Positions 45,501-52,427 of a stretch of DNA of 64,000 nt are shown in pieces. The DNA lies in contig OW387147.1 in the NCBI GenBank assembly GCA_936440205.1, positions 23,523,629-23,587,628 of the forward strand. The letters are read 5' to 3'. The notes below the pieces were generated by a model. The model did not search any database and was not told the DNA's origin. It saw only the letters and a program-made list of their open reading frames with translations. Position 1 is the stretch's first letter. The number at the start of each line of letters is the position of its first letter. The DNA comes from Lepidonotus clava. Taxonomy: Eukaryota > Annelida > Polychaeta > Phyllodocida > Polynoidae. The position numbers and the translations under genes are program-made.

Positions 45501-47058
45501 CCTTTAATACAAAGATGAAATGTACAATTATTAATGATCATGTATGGTATACGATGTAATAATTATTTTGTACAGGAAGATAGTGGTGACATGATGATTA
45601 AGACTAGGTCGAGTGATAAGATAAAATTTAAACAAGATTTTACTACATTAACAAGAGTTAAAAATAGCTGTTACTATAGGGGTGTTGATCTATGGAATAA
45701 CCTTCCAACAGATATTCAATTAAAAGAGACTAAATCCTTGTTCAATAGTGCTATAAAATCTTTGTTATACCATTAGATGGAGACTTGAATAACTTTTTGT
45801 AACACATTGACTCATCTCATTTTCATCATGTATTCAAGGAAGAACTTATATATGTAAGAATGGATTTTGAAAAAAAAAACACTTAATGGCCTCATTCACA
45901 AAACCCAAAGGGTCAGTAAAGGTCTATTTTTGCACAGTGGATTTATGGGAAGAGTGTCATTTTCAGGTGAATGCAACAGCCCATAAGGGTGTGGCCAACA
46001 CAATGATTTTGCATTTCAGCTACCAACTATCTGCAAACGCAATCTCAAATATGGAAATTGATTGTATAGTTTAATCCAAACAATAGAGACAATCATTATT
46101 ATTCTACCCTGGATTGTTTGGAATTCCTTGGAGTATACTCAACACAACTGAAAAAGTGTATGGTGGTTCCAATTCATCATTAATTTTGTTGTTCACCATG
46201 ATGAGACTCATCATAATATTCATATATACTCCAGCAGAAACAAAATAACTATGTGTAACGTTATGGTCATATTTAGGTAAACCTATGTGTATACGTATAA
46301 TTTTTATAATGTATTTTCTAGATGGATATCCTAATAAGGAGGATCACTAAACTTTATGTTATGTTGATACAAATGTGTAATGCTAAGAAATTCCCATTCC
46401 CTCAGAAACTGGCGGCACAGTCTCGTTCAGGCAACCGCCGATGCCTCCTGTTTGGCTTCTATGACGAGCATGATGTTTGGCACTTCCTCTCTGCAATCAG
46501 CCTCTTTTTATCCTTTATGGTGAGTGCCATACTGTTGTCAATATGTTTTCCTTTATTTTGATCCATAGACAATACATGTCATGTGATTATTCATAGCTGC
46601 AAATATCCATGATAACTATTTTCTTTACTGCCTAATTATACTCTAAATTCATAACCGAATTGTCCTTGATTCTTAGTGTCAATTCATAGGGTGTCTAACA
46701 GTAACAGTTTTTGAGCAGCTTAGTGCTGTATTTGGTAAACCTTTACTCTAATGATGCTCTCATTCATTTTATTCTGAAACCCCACTAATACATGGTTTCA
46801 AAAGTGGTAACTGATTCAATTTATGGCTTTGCTGCCTCTGATAAAGATATCAAACAATTATTCTGACATTGTGATGATGTGAGAGATGTCCTGTTGATCT
46901 TTAATGTTTCTATCTAAAGTTCAGGGACATTTTAAGATTTTCACTGATTTTTGATAACTTATTATGAACTTGTTTTTCTGCTTCTCTTTCATAAGACGGT
47001 GTTGATACTTGATGATGATTTGATCTACAAACCCCGAGACAGCATTGAAGTGTTCTAG
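7424..47058 (+). CDS. SIDT: SID1 transmembrane family protein (SIDT-like), 5' end missing
   Basis: Spliced gene. Exons: 7424-7545, 9606-9767, 11678-11822, 13019-13193, 13637-13787, 14109-14149, 14653-14690, 29601-29666, 30708-30763, 30954-31020, 31595-31743, 32228-32255, 35755-35869, 36656-36792, 37072-37174, 38557-38606, 40844-40890, 41146-41251, 41763-41879, 46406-46519, 46996-47058. All phases agree and total 2052 nt (683 codons plus stop). Residues align along vertebrate SIDT1/2: VSIQDV then [44 protein letters not shown], and an ending like LILDDDL near the C-terminus. SIDT proteins are multi-pass membrane proteins of lysosome or cell surface, linked to nucleic-acid uptake and to lipid hydrolysis in the CREST superfamily. 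The signal peptide and first 60-100 residues were not found. The TM1-TM2 loop is shorter than in SIDT2. Confidence 0.93.
7546..9605. other. SIDT intron with diverged direct repeats
   Basis: A block at about 7700-7790 (gttggtgagggagtggcaaaaaggtcgagta) recurs in diverged form at about 8368-8440. A 20-bp duplication lies at about 9111-9151. No complete element was delimited. A possible small cassette exon lies at 9186-9227 and is listed separately. Confidence 0.45.
9186..9227 (+). CDS. SIDT: Possible 42-nt SIDT cassette exon
   Basis: The segment has a pyrimidine-rich tatag acceptor and a perfect gtaagt donor. It is 42 nt long and enters and leaves in the same phase as the flanking exons (phase 2), so it could be included or skipped without shifting frame. 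It would insert [13 protein letters not shown] just before FDYNEV, a spot where SIDT proteins vary in length. Transcript data would decide. Confidence 0.4.
10417..11368 (+). mobile_element. Solo LTR of the same Ty3/Gypsy family, opposite orientation
   Basis: It starts TGTGATGAACGG, ends GAACGTCACA, and is flanked by the 4-bp duplication atat (10413-10416 and 11369-11372). Over its length it is the diverged reverse-orientation relative of the LTRs at 14987 and 28591. It keeps the TATA-type box (tatataaagg, about 10740) and an AATAAA shortly downstream. A run of gtaaagaacgaa units (about 10490-10600) lies in the U3-like part. It sits in the SIDT intron between 9767 and 11678 and is older than the full copy. 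Confidence 0.9.
11463..11660 (-). repeat. Interspersed repeat copy 1 (about 200 bp)
   Basis: Read on the - strand it matches 31750-31945 over about 200 bp, including a shared palindrome-like core (CACACCAG, then CACCTGGTGTG) and AATCTTAGG. Both copies are in SIDT introns and in opposite orientation. The family was not recognised. Confidence 0.6.
11823..13018. other. SIDT intron, nothing recognised
   Basis: AT-rich, no repeat or open frame of note. A branch/pyrimidine region and gcag acceptor precede the exon at 13019. Confidence 0.5.
13637..14690 (+). CDS. SIDT: SIDT exons 5-7: first transmembrane helix and cytosolic loop
   Basis: Exon 13637-13787 encodes a juxtamembrane stretch and then [16 protein letters not shown] and [10 protein letters not shown], a clear first membrane helix. 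Two short exons (41 and 38 nt) encode a polar loop with KQQDPSR and TELGTSVAK. Small exons in this loop are common in SIDT genes and allow length variation. Confidence 0.85.
14987..15987 (-). repeat. 3' LTR of the Gypsy element
   Basis: In element sense it begins TGTGATGAATG at 15987. TATA-type box TATATAAAGG is at 15652-15661 and AATAAA at 15632-15637, about 20 nt downstream. The upstream part holds repeated gttcctttaca-like units and several TTCCGG stretches. The GC-rich distal part runs to CGTCACA at 14987. Confidence 0.95.
15988..15999 (-). other. Polypurine tract of the Gypsy element
   Basis: GGTGCGGGAGGG directly abuts the 3' LTR in element sense, where plus-strand DNA priming starts in LTR elements. 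Confidence 0.75.
16342..16630 (-). repeat. Three tandem pairs of hairpins with conserved loop and covarying stems
   Basis: Six hairpins lie at 16342-16357, 16372-16390, 16472-16487, 16504-16519, 16581-16596 and 16611-16630. Five have the six-base loop GGTCGT on the + strand and one has GATCGC. Four have perfect 5-bp stems that differ from one another yet still pair (GAGCC/GGCTC, GGACC/GGTCC, GGGTC/GACCC, GAGTC/GACTC). The second has one bulged base and the sixth one mismatch. They fall into three modules, each of two hairpins joined by ctcc-n-gcccgg-like DNA, with a period of 130 then 110 bp. They lie between the accessory frames and the 3' LTR. The pairing changes imply selection for structure, in RNA or as protein-binding DNA. 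Confidence 0.75.
16640..19406. other. Gypsy accessory region, weakly coding-like on + strand
   Basis: On the strand opposite to the element genes there are coding-looking stretches, such as the frame from 17796 beginning [19 protein letters not shown] and segments near 16850-16990 and 18270-18600. Several GTAAG/GTAGG and CAG sites that could be splice sites lie among them. No family is recognised and the frames are short. Antisense frames are known in some large plant Ty3/Gypsy elements, but that does not establish one here. Confidence 0.3.
19407..20354 (-). CDS. Gypsy accessory frame 3, unknown
   Basis: A 315-codon frame. The first 150 residues are polar and low in complexity ([30 protein letters not shown]). 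The rest looks folded and helical: [57 protein letters not shown] and [19 protein letters not shown]. No family was recognised. Its start overlaps the end of accessory frame 2 in another phase. It may be a DNA- or chromatin-associated adaptor of the element; this is only inference. Confidence 0.5.
   Translation of the reverse strand: MQAASGTAPGTEADEGHPSGTGYAGDTDGCRKFDPNQSGKFVLWVASMEETPGPPSPERMRSPPGPDTPLKDEDKDGRALQPRVMVHRLKIPAAQSMDTEVEDSEDMELGQAETKRHEQDRQELDESGAASDSVFGSMGMETPTAGPSGETPRPQLLRTQAIQQVLQGHFPVTARAVRDWDAEEAIKVQLAWPPKQVRRMTAKTRAMASVSMAFLMALETGREPETFDEAMAQFPTAALGPFTRELPGIDRLINEHNRTVQLAQTLVLYKNEDQLDDLLQTTREVEQQSRLVDPLLKLPAREKRLLLPARRQEEG
20174..21622 (-). CDS. Gypsy accessory frame 2: disordered protein with SUMO-interacting-type motif
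   Basis: A 482-codon frame rich in charged residues, Pro, Gly and Ser. Visible parts are an acidic tract around residues 44-70, basic/serine stretches ([12 protein letters not shown]), an RG-rich tract (about 150-168, [17 protein letters not shown]), and [10 protein letters not shown] at 185-194, a classic hydrophobic-then-acidic SUMO-interacting pattern. A lysine-rich patch ([12 protein letters not shown]) may act as a nuclear signal. The C-terminal third is more ordered ([40 protein letters not shown]). No known family recognised. The start overlaps accessory frame 1. Confidence 0.55.
   Translation of the reverse strand: MEHDYAVRHPEGFYPPEKAVDKESPERPRRRIRVPYYPRASRGSDDSDAEQPEQEAAEEEPEAAEAGEGTQAAKAAGKGPLAGVTEQSTPTRRSPRRAAKGVRKESTESPRSASRAVINPRPLMTDEQVAGIVQSQVKKLNAQGEPREPRGRGLPGRGLPGRGRGGRSTPAPKPGGSGIPPGAEVVELISSSDDQRPKIKGEEEEPPAFKRPPAQGSTAEEPSRKKKWKKVKKIPKELEEGTSSDQSESGRSTSVRSDRSLVIAESSSAGELGPSQPETSTGLKRTTGLEPPCSDAQFTMMTVHKKSVVYESRHPRYPGYLKGTMNREGAFRGYREARTDRELEDSIRDAKEGRLVEREALYLGRFIFEMAERQGLKPSGRVEKVKYVRHAVKTEETASMASTQPLFSTPTQTRADSPLEKMVCKQPVVPPPGLKRMRDILVAPDTPETRMAVENLTRTSLGSSFFGSQAWKRPRDRRHRRG
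21612..21980 (-). CDS. Gypsy accessory frame 1: zinc-finger-like protein
   Basis: A 122-codon frame that starts [13 protein letters not shown]. Cys and His residues are spaced as in C2H2-type fingers: CWEGQC followed by [10 protein letters not shown], then a second unit around YPVCSS and HMWESH. It resembles the two-finger modules of some retroelement accessory proteins. It lies about 130 nt downstream of a TATA-type box on the same strand, so it may be expressed apart from gag-pol. Confidence 0.55.
   Translation of the reverse strand: MERGPKARKIDAMSGQCWEGQCRGKEFKHLAKHIRGQHDGVRKQYYMYPVCSSRAYSPHQDWKKHMWESHEGNLLRGMPKQDPLLRLEYAAAFALDPKGQPPYTSFAPGDETAARVADYFGT
22090..22175 (-). promoter_or_regulatory. 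Internal promoter of the Gypsy accessory genes
   Basis: On the - strand, CTATAAAAGG (22136-22145) is a near-consensus TATA box. A GC/KLF-type box, GGGCGTGG on the + strand at 22163-22170, lies just upstream. A start near 22108 would leave a leader of about 130 nt before the ATG at 21980. A CCAATC lies at 22096-22101, downstream of the expected start. The box sits in the gap between integrase and the accessory frames, where a separate transcript would need it. Confidence 0.55.
22176..23110. other. Gypsy spacer between integrase and internal promoter
   Basis: GC-rich, without a convincing frame on the element strand. Open frames on the + strand (for example 22217-22849) look like by-products of base composition. 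Confidence 0.4.
23111..24922 (-). CDS. Gypsy RNase H and integrase region (fossil element part)
   Basis: RNase H is marked by [18 protein letters not shown] and VIAYTSKTL, with RTDNSAV further on. Integrase follows with an HHCC zinc domain ([13 protein letters not shown] and CRECDCALL), then the DDE core: [19 protein letters not shown] and [12 protein letters not shown]-terminal domain with [16 protein letters not shown] and [18 protein letters not shown] completes it. The order RT, RNase H, integrase is that of Ty3/Gypsy. Confidence 0.93.
   Translation of the reverse strand, partial: LTEAPVLGFPEEEGQWWLDTDASDVGTGAVLSQEQRGEERVIAYTSKTLESNERKYCTTRKELLAVVRALKHFRCYIYGQRVIVRTDNSAVSWLQRSKEPMGQAARWIEIVDSHDVSFQHRPGRKHGNADALSRYPCKQCGEEHESTEKVRVVTRARGYEPGWSPQEMKAAQRRDRDIGPIIARMEEDANRPGWEVISPESRETKIIWRQWERLSLMDGVLHRKYWELEGHGRRNQLVVPRGERAELVRENHGGAAGAHLGVARTTALLEQGFYWLGLREDVRKECRECDCALLKRGRRRREPLHQYIVGEPMERLAMDVSGPYPVTNRGNKYCPMVGCYFTKWLECFPIPDQKAVTVADKLVEEVVARYGAFRELHSDQGTNFESEVVAQVCALFGIHKTRTTPYHPRSDGYIERSFRTLGCCLKASCRATGREWDEMVPLVMMSYRATPQASTGVTPNMMMLGRQTMMPRQAIYGRPLGPEEEPRRVGDYVESLEKGLVAAYREARAGLKRAAIHQKHEYDGKVTRREYHAGELVWVHDTVVDRDKGTKLRFPWIGPALIVKVLDRGRVVVRKKRGKPGGGGPCGPPGTLPRTRCASLDGS
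24923..25789. mobile_element. piggyBac-like MITE nested in the Gypsy pol region
   Basis: An AT-rich 867-bp block interrupts GC-rich pol. It is flanked by TTAA on both sides (24919-24922 and 25790-25793), and its ends are inverted: CCCCTTCCACCC at the left and, as reverse complement, CCCCTTCAACCC at the right. TTAA target and CCC-start termini are hallmarks of the piggyBac superfamily. It encodes no transposase, so it is non-autonomous. It must be younger than the Gypsy insertion. Confidence 0.88.
25794..27051 (-). CDS. Gypsy reverse transcriptase region (fossil element part)
   Basis: The proximal frame (26272-27051) ends with [11 protein letters not shown], the fingers motif. The distal frame (to 26393) has [13 protein letters not shown] (motif A), [16 protein letters not shown] (motif B) and [12 protein letters not shown], the active-site box YLDD, then the thumb and connection region with [16 protein letters not shown] and [13 protein letters not shown]. 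These are typical of Ty3/Gypsy pol. Confidence 0.93.
27151..27882 (-). CDS. Gypsy aspartic protease frame (fossil element part)
   Basis: [13 protein letters not shown] carries the DTG active site of a retropepsin, and [13 protein letters not shown] is the usual second hallmark. The frame overlaps the end of gag in another phase, as expected for elements that use a ribosomal frameshift between gag and pol. Confidence 0.85.
   Translation of the reverse strand: MCRERMQDVRGGGGGGRDTGTILTPPLAGSEARGGRQYTNHGLKREIGGDDEGIGRRTRSQETGNGPERGVQETKRRPGMSPMSPEGPLREGLLSASGKRTVAVAVSAGPPSGTAGEVVGMGECGLYVAGTVGESVVRFLVDTGSMISLLSDRLWREWGRKWEDLDGYEGRLCSVDGSPLRCYGCTNLSVRLGTRVLQWTFMVADIGRDEGILGNDFAVKYRLTVKPHASAVFLPAEGGGEGE
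27564..28538 (-). CDS. Gypsy Gag region (fossil element part)
   Basis: The main frame (27564-28220) has a capsid-like helical part ([35 protein letters not shown]), a coiled coil ([16 protein letters not shown]) and one CCHC zinc knuckle, [14 protein letters not shown], near the end. A short segment with [16 protein letters not shown] upstream (28287-28538) is probably the Gag head. Confidence 0.85.
28575..28589 (-). other. Primer-binding site of the Gypsy element
   Basis: TGGTGGCAGCGGTGG lies one base inside the 5' LTR in element sense. It begins TGG, complementary to the CCA end of a tRNA. A leucine-type tRNA is plausible, but I could not check it. Confidence 0.7.
28591..29591 (-). repeat. 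5' LTR of the Gypsy element
   Basis: It is 1001 bp, as is the 3' LTR, and about 99 percent identical to it. It carries the same TATA box and AATAAA. In genome order its right end abuts the SIDT exon at 29601, leaving only nine host bases (target copy catt plus caaag) between them. Confidence 0.95.
29667..30707. other. SIDT intron, nothing recognised
   Basis: Only a short G-run near 30016-30027 stands out. No frame or delimited repeat. Confidence 0.5.
31750..31945 (+). repeat. Interspersed repeat copy 2 (about 200 bp)
   Basis: Matches the reverse complement of 11463-11660. It starts just after the splice donor of the exon ending at 31743. Unknown family. Confidence 0.6.
32669..32982. mobile_element. 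TTAA-type MITE, 314 bp
   Basis: Ends are CCCTTTAGACCC and, inverted, CCCTTTAGTCCC. The left flank is TTAA (32665-32668) and the right is the near copy TTTA. It resembles the CCC-start termini of the MITEs at 24923 and 58982. Non-coding. Confidence 0.65.
33617..33658. repeat. (TA)n microsatellite
   Basis: About 21 TA units, inside the inverted-repeat structure. Similar runs occur at 36506-36540 and 47639-47685. Confidence 0.95.
33723..34456. repeat. Long hairpin with tRNA-like boxes in both arms
   Basis: Arms of about 265 bp (33723-33985, 34190-34456) pair closely around a 200-bp AT-rich centre of tatgtatgtata runs. Each arm holds a polymerase III-type box A (TAGCTCAGTGG, + strand 34286-34296, - strand 33883-33893) and box B-like GGTTCTATCC (34329-34338, and 33841-33850 inverted). 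This suggests a tRNA-derived SINE head captured in an inverted duplication. Confidence 0.7.
35061..35165. repeat. Short hairpin (MITE-like), about 105 bp
   Basis: GGCCACACACTAC and ACCCGATC at the left pair with GATCGGGT, GTAGTGTGT and GGCC-like bases at the right. It shares the theme ACCCGATC/GATCGGGT with the small hairpin at 42984-43091. Confidence 0.55.
35755..47058 (+). CDS. SIDT: SIDT exons 13-21: membrane core with putative metal site
   Basis: These exons encode most of the membrane helices. MSGCYHVCP has the S-x3-H motif and [10 protein letters not shown] the H-x3-H motif that define the CREST superfamily metal site. The Asp that opens the DTAFMYM segment may be a further ligand. The helices include [45 protein letters not shown] and [21 protein letters not shown]. 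The last exon ends DSIEVF before TAG, as SIDT proteins end in a short tyrosine/valine/phenylalanine tail. Confidence 0.9.
36506..36540. repeat. (TA)n microsatellite
   Basis: Pure TA run 120 bp upstream of the exon at 36656. Confidence 0.95.
38829..40082. repeat. Foldback pair of a 14-15-bp minisatellite
   Basis: Left array (38829-39125) repeats ggacacttacccct about 20 times. Right array (39795-40082) repeats the reverse complement, aggggtaagtgtcc. The two are 670 bp apart and in opposite orientation, like the repeat-bearing arms of foldback transposons. The outer flanks also share catgatc and ggacat bases in inverted sense. The right array has a gtaagt in every unit, so it is a run of potential splice donors inside the SIDT intron. 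Confidence 0.8.
39261..39741. repeat. 111-bp tandem duplication plus partial third copy
   Basis: Units at 39261-39371 and 39372-39482 start ccacagtttgtaataatggg and are over 90 percent identical. A partial unit is at about 39660-39741. It lies in the loop between the minisatellite arms. Confidence 0.8.
40083..40843. other. SIDT intron with MITE-like end
   Basis: Near 40435, read inverted, TGGTGATCCATGAAACAATG resembles the left terminus of the MITE at 49786 (TGGTGATCAATGAGACAAC). The other end was not delimited. Confidence 0.35.
42984..43091. mobile_element. Small hairpin MITE inside the LINE
   Basis: A 108-bp insert with perfect 15-bp inverted ends, TGACCCGATCTGACA, flanked by caattg on both sides (42978-42983, 43092-43097). 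The uninterrupted LINE frame before and after it fits one caattg as the target. The interior repeats gagtcgcaagtcg. Confidence 0.8.
45211..45479. mobile_element. TA-flanked MITE inside the LINE (family B copy 1)
   Basis: A 269-bp insert with inverted ends TAGACCTTGTGCAGA and TAGACGTTGTGCAGA, flanked by TA. The same termini recur at 58410-58674. It encodes nothing; the TA target suggests a Tc1/mariner-like mobiliser, which is inference. Confidence 0.75.
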
Positions 47059-47634
47059 ACACATACGAAGTATCAAGAGGTCGCATATAGATCTGGTAGA
47101 AGATGTAACTGCTTGGTTAGATGTGTGCTTTGGGTTTAAATGGGAAATTGTATGTATGTGTATCAAGGGGGAGAATTGGTTAACATTGAATATGAATACA
47201 TGAGAAACGGGAATAAGATGCATTTCCTTACACCCAACAAAAACCGTGCGGGCTTTCCTTACCAAAACACATCATCTTGGTACATTTTGCTCCGTACAAA
47301 GCATTCTTGGTACTCTCACTGAATCTACTGCCCAACGCAAAACGATTGTGAAAGCTCAAGTGAACCTTTTATACTTCTGGATTTACACTATTGGTTGGGT
47401 GCCAGGATTCACATTTTCTTTTAACGTCAGATAAGACATGAATTATACCTGCCCAACTTGAATCAAACAATGCTTGTAATGGCACCTTTACCAGTTTACT
47501 AATGACTCGCTTTGGTATAATGTGTGACAGAGTAGGCCTACTTATGTGTATATCGTGCTTGTCTGCTCTCGATTAGCAGGGTATAAATGAGATATGTTCA
47601 CAGCTCAATACATAGTGCACATACATATATTTTA

Positions 47635-47689
<55 letters not shown>

Positions 47690-47827
47690 CTATGTCTCTA
47701 TGGTGTTTAAAATTATGCTTGTTGCAAAACTGACTATATAGCCAACACGGTCAATGGAACTATTGGGATGATCACAATATTCGAATAGGAGAAAATGTAT
47801 AGCAAAACCTTTTGTTCACGAAATAAA
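47059..47827 (+). other. SIDT: Likely SIDT 3' untranslated region
   Basis: From the stop at 47058 there is no further frame of note. The first well-placed AATAAA is at 47822-47827, with a TA microsatellite at 47639-47685 before it. The true 3' end could be elsewhere. Confidence 0.35.
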
Positions 47828-48476
47828 AACGAGTATTTGGAGTATGTCCATTATCATTTATTTCCTAATGCCATGATAGCGATACTAGTTAAATTAACTT
47901 TTCGGAGTTAATTCGCATCCAGCTAACAACCATCAATGCGTCTGGAAGAAACAATATATGATAAATCAAAACTTATGTTATAGCTTGATTGCCACTTGGG
48001 AACTTCCCCTGCTAGTGTAATGAAATTAAATGTAATTGTTTGTTAACGAAGACAATGACACATGTGTATCTACTGGAGGGAAACTATCCCCATGGTAACA
48101 CACAAGTGAGTAGATGATTTGAAGGGCAAGATTGTTGCAACTTGACCAACTGAATTTGTCATACTCTGTACTTCTATTGGAAGAGCACTATATATATTTT
48201 TATGAAGCTTTGGTTCAATAAAATACAAAAAACAAAAAACAAAGACTCGCGTTGTGAACATTAGACAATAAGGATATGAGATGTCAAAAATGGGATTTAG
48301 CTTCTAGTACTTAAATATTCAGGACTCTGTAGGCTACATTTTTAGCTTCTAAATTGTTTTAACTGTTTTCATACTGCCATTTTCTCACAATTCTCTTTTG
48401 TAAAACTGGTAATGTCAGCTCTTAGTACAAACATCAAACCGGGATATTCAATGGAAAATATTCATCCAAATAATTT

Positions 48477-49173
48477 GGATAGACAACAGTAGGCAGGGCG
48501 TTATTTGCACCTTCTCTGATTTACCTAAATTACAATATACAATATCGTTTTATATATCAAATGAAAGGTAATACGTTTATCTATCTAATGATATACGCAA
48601 ACTTGTAGTTAAATGAATATTTTCAACGTAATAATTTTAAAACAATTTCTTGATTTTTATTTTTTTAACATGAATTTCTTCTTTAATATTAAAGTTAAAC
48701 ATTTCAAACTTTGTATGACCCCTTATAAGGTTCTAGTGCAGGGAAGCAAGCATATGTCTTAGATCTTTTATTTAGATCATAGTATTTTTTATTGAAAAAA
48801 AAAACAGGAAACTTTTTGTTATTTTGTTATACTTAATATTTTAGATTTCATAAAACAAAAACTAGGACCTGAATGCAAAAAACTGAGACACAGTTCCAAA
48901 TGATACATGTGTTTAAAATTTCAAACCTACAGTTAAAATATTTACTGAGATATCCATGTTCCAAAAAATGTTGTAGAAATTGGATTTTTCAACTTTTCGG
49001 GACTGGTACACAGGTGGTCATCAGGCTATACTTTTATAATTTATATCAACAGATAGGTTGCTTTATTGGTTTTTTGATGTGATATGATTATAGATATAAG
49101 ATTAGGAATGCAGAAACAGTAATAAGATCACTCTGAGCATAGCAAAACACCCCTTATCACCTATTGTCTTTCC
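48477..49173. mobile_element. TTAA-type MITE family A, copy 1
   Basis: 697 bp. The left end is GGATAGACAACAGTAGGCAG and the right end inverted is GGAAAGACAATAGG. TTAA follows on the right (49174-49177); the left copy is decayed. It aligns over its whole length with 57613-58327. Confidence 0.8.
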
Positions 49174-49785
49174 TTAAGGAGAGACACAATAAGTATCAAA
49201 GAACAGCTCCACCTGTTTGTTTACACACTGATAGGAGAGCATACTGGACCATAGTAGCCCAGGAGTTTATCTGAAAGGTGAGAAGTACGGCATCATCTCT
49301 TTCTAAATATACATTGGTAGGAATCTTTGATTATGAAATAAAGAAGGCCAATGTTTTACCATAGATATAGTTTCTCTTTTGGGAACTTAGGGAATGAAGC
49401 CCTATTGAGAGAAATGTTCATCGGCAGACACATGGTGCATGAAGTTTATTTTTCCTTTTTTGGGGCTGGTTATTTATTGAATATTTAGTATTTTTTCGCC
49501 TTATTTTTGTATATAGTTTCTGTATACAGTGTACCTAGCTCAAAAGTCATTAAAATTAATGTGCTGCCTCCGGCTTAAAGGAAGATATTAATATATAACG
49601 ATAAGCAAGAAATTTGATATAAAAAGTCAAAGACCAAATAAACCTGCGAATTTCAAAGCAGGAAATACTATTATCAGACCTACCACTAAACAAAAATGGG
49701 ACTGGTACCACAACACAATCTACTATCATTCAATACATGACCCACAGAACATTCACTGCATAAGCATTGATCTTTCCTGACTTTG
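49174..49785. other. Intergenic, nothing recognised
   Basis: AT-rich. No frame or delimited repeat. Confidence 0.5.
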
Positions 49786-50271
49786 AAGCTGGTGATCAAT
49801 GAGACAACAAAACAGGACCGACTGTGGATCTCCGTTCAGAATCTGTCAAAAAAATCGTCAGTCCAAAATCGTTTGCTTTTTTTTCCCAGAAATCGGCCTG
49901 TGGATCATACTAACCAATTTTTTTTTCAAACCGATTTTCAACATATAAGTGACTTATTCCAACTTGATTTTCAACCAATGATGGGACGACAAAATGATAT
50001 TGAATAATTTTGGATCAATTCTGGACCGACTCAATACCAATTTCTTTAAGTCTATGCATTGTCAATGTTATTTCTAAATTACAATGAGATAATGGGTTTT
50101 CAACTTCACCATAGATCCTGGGTAGTGGACCGATTCTGGACCGATTTTAGAATTAACAGGTTTAATTACCTGAACGATTGTGGACTGACAAAAGAAACGT
50201 CGGTCCTGATATTGGTTCGCTTCCTCTTTTTTCTCAGTTGAGCTGAATGTCGTCTCGTGAATCACTGGCTT
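49786..50271. mobile_element. MITE-like element with 23-bp inverted ends
   Basis: The left end AAGCTGGTGATCAATGAGAC pairs with the inverted right end AAGCCAGTGATTCACGAGAC. The interior repeats the theme gaccgattctggaccgatt. A related end occurs near 40435. No clear target duplication. Confidence 0.6.
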
Positions 50272-52425
50272 AAACCCAGTCCTCCCAGGGCCACTAAAAT
50301 TTGGTAATTCGCCGGCGATTAAGGTTACTTAGCCAGGTGACCAACAAAACAAACAAGTTCTTCATTACAACCAGGGCACGCTTACATGATGAGTGGGCCA
50401 CAATTGTGTGATAATTATCGTGTATAATCTTTAGATCAACATTTGTGTTGTTTTTTTATTCTCTCATATATGCGATCTCTAAACTGGGCACATTTCATTG
50501 AGGTTGCACACAATCTAATCATCCTTACCGATAATGAATGGATACAGATGGGCCTTACATAGTCACCTGAAGCTTTAGCTTATAAATATGATCAACCCCC
50601 TTGTGGACAAGGGATTTTTTAGTACTGCTTTTGGAAGTAGGTTCCTTGTTCAATGGATGTTGCCATAGCTCTATTCTTTACATTATGTTGTGTTTTGTAG
50701 CTTATATGTTGTTTTTATATTTGTATATCTATCCTATAACTACCAGAAGTGCTTTTTCTATGTAAAAGATATGGTTGATTTCAATAATAATAATAATAAA
50801 AAAAAAAAAACCATACCAGCGGTCAGGTGGATCCAGTGTAGACCATAACAAGAAACCCGATGATTCGGTGTCCAATATGTGGGCCTCTTGGGGGATTATC
50901 AGGCCAATATCAATCCATATATTTTTTTTATTTATTTTTTTAAATATTTTATTTATCCTGGGTGTATACAATTTGGCAAAATGCCATTTTTCGTTGTAAC
51001 CCAGCAAACTGACATCTAAATAAGTTTGCAAAATGATTAAAGTAAGGGAATCAGGACATGCTAGTTTGAAAACAAATACAAGCTTACAGACATTTGCTAT
51101 TTACAAGTATTAAACAATAGCATCGTAATTTCAACATATCTGTGACACCATATGACATAATACCTCTCATAACCAATCATCAATTGCTTGAAAAATGCTG
51201 AACTAACGTTATTGTGATTCAACTAATAAAAAGATCGTTTAGTTAATAAATATCTTAGCCTTGTTAATTTCATGTCTTTCATCTCTATGACCCATCCTCA
51301 TGATAAGCGTGAAGTTATTGAGAAAATAGCAAATTGCATGTTACAAGAGGGCTTATTGCCTAACTAGAAACATATCAAGCATAAACAAGAAGTAAGGCCT
51401 AATGCTTAAATTGCTAGCCAATCAAAACGTTGAATTTCACAGAATTCATTGTAAGTAATTATGCAAGAAGTCAATATATTTAATACAGTTACCTATTGGG
51501 ATGGGGTATTCCAGTTTGTGGATGTTTTGCAAAATCATCTGGAATTCTTAAAGGGGCCTTCCATTAAGTACATATAATGCATCAAGAGAGGGTTAGGTAC
51601 GGAAGGGGGTCTGACATTTCGGATATATGATGTCATGCATATTTAGATATATAATTTGTATCTACTAGTTCTGATTGCATGATATAGTATTGTATTATGG
51701 TAGATTCAAATGTTCATGTAGATTTGGATGAACCTTTTGTACGGGTCCTGGTTTAGTACCCTTCAAAATTATCTATTTAACAGTGGTTAATGGTCTTTTC
51801 GCCCCTCCTATATCAAATGGTAATTATTTGTTTGAGGGTTAGATAAGAGGTGTCCAATAAACACTTGATATTGATTTAGTATTGAAAATTGATTGAACCA
51901 GCAATCAATCATATCTAAACACTGATCAAATGCTGATTTAATGTCAGATCTCGTCATAGAGTCAACATTGAGAGTTCATGCTGAGTCACCATTAGCTTTT
52001 CATAGTTGAAACACTTCCAATTTTCAACCAATATTAAGTATTGATTCAATAATGATGGCAAGCATTGATACATTGATGGTGTGGTTTCATCCTAAGAGGT
52101 TGTGTAGAAATTCACTGGCTATAGGTTTCAGTATGCATTTCATAAGCAAAATAGAGATAGATAATCATTTTCTTATCTTATCTTTAGCATAACCAGACAG
52201 GTCTGTTTCCATACAAGAGACTTTGAGGCCAGTGAACAGAGTGAAAACCAGCTTCAAAGCCTTAGTGATATGACCTAAGAAATTATTACCAGGTCCAGAG
52301 AAGTATACATATACATAATCAGAGATAAAAGACTATAATGTCCCAACTAGTCACCTATCTAAGAGACAGTTGGTTATTCTCCCATCATAGCTTTGATAAG
52401 TCTGATGTAAGATGTACACAGGCAT
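50272..52425. other. Intergenic, nothing recognised
   Basis: AT-rich. An A-rich run at about 50785-50812 could be a retroposed tail, but no source sequence was recognised. Confidence 0.45.
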
Positions 52426-52427
52426 AT

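Larger units (their letters stand above)
42647..45879 (+). mobile_element. Broken LINE of the Jockey/CR1 group
   Basis: From the ATG at 42647 the frame reads LNVRSLFN and [11 protein letters not shown], the start of an AP endonuclease. SDHMPVY near 43400 is its last box. Reverse transcriptase follows: [28 protein letters not shown] and MYADDT (active site YADD). After the thumb comes LWNNLPTD, ending at the stop at 45776. An A-run at 45870-45879 marks the 3' end. There are several stops and frameshifts (for example after 42766, near 43298, 43884, 44075, 44337 and 45138), and the usual GxPQGS motif reads GIGQATC. Two small transposons are inserted, at 42984 and 45211. The 5' end and target duplication were not found. 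It lies in the SIDT intron 41880-46405. Confidence 0.85.
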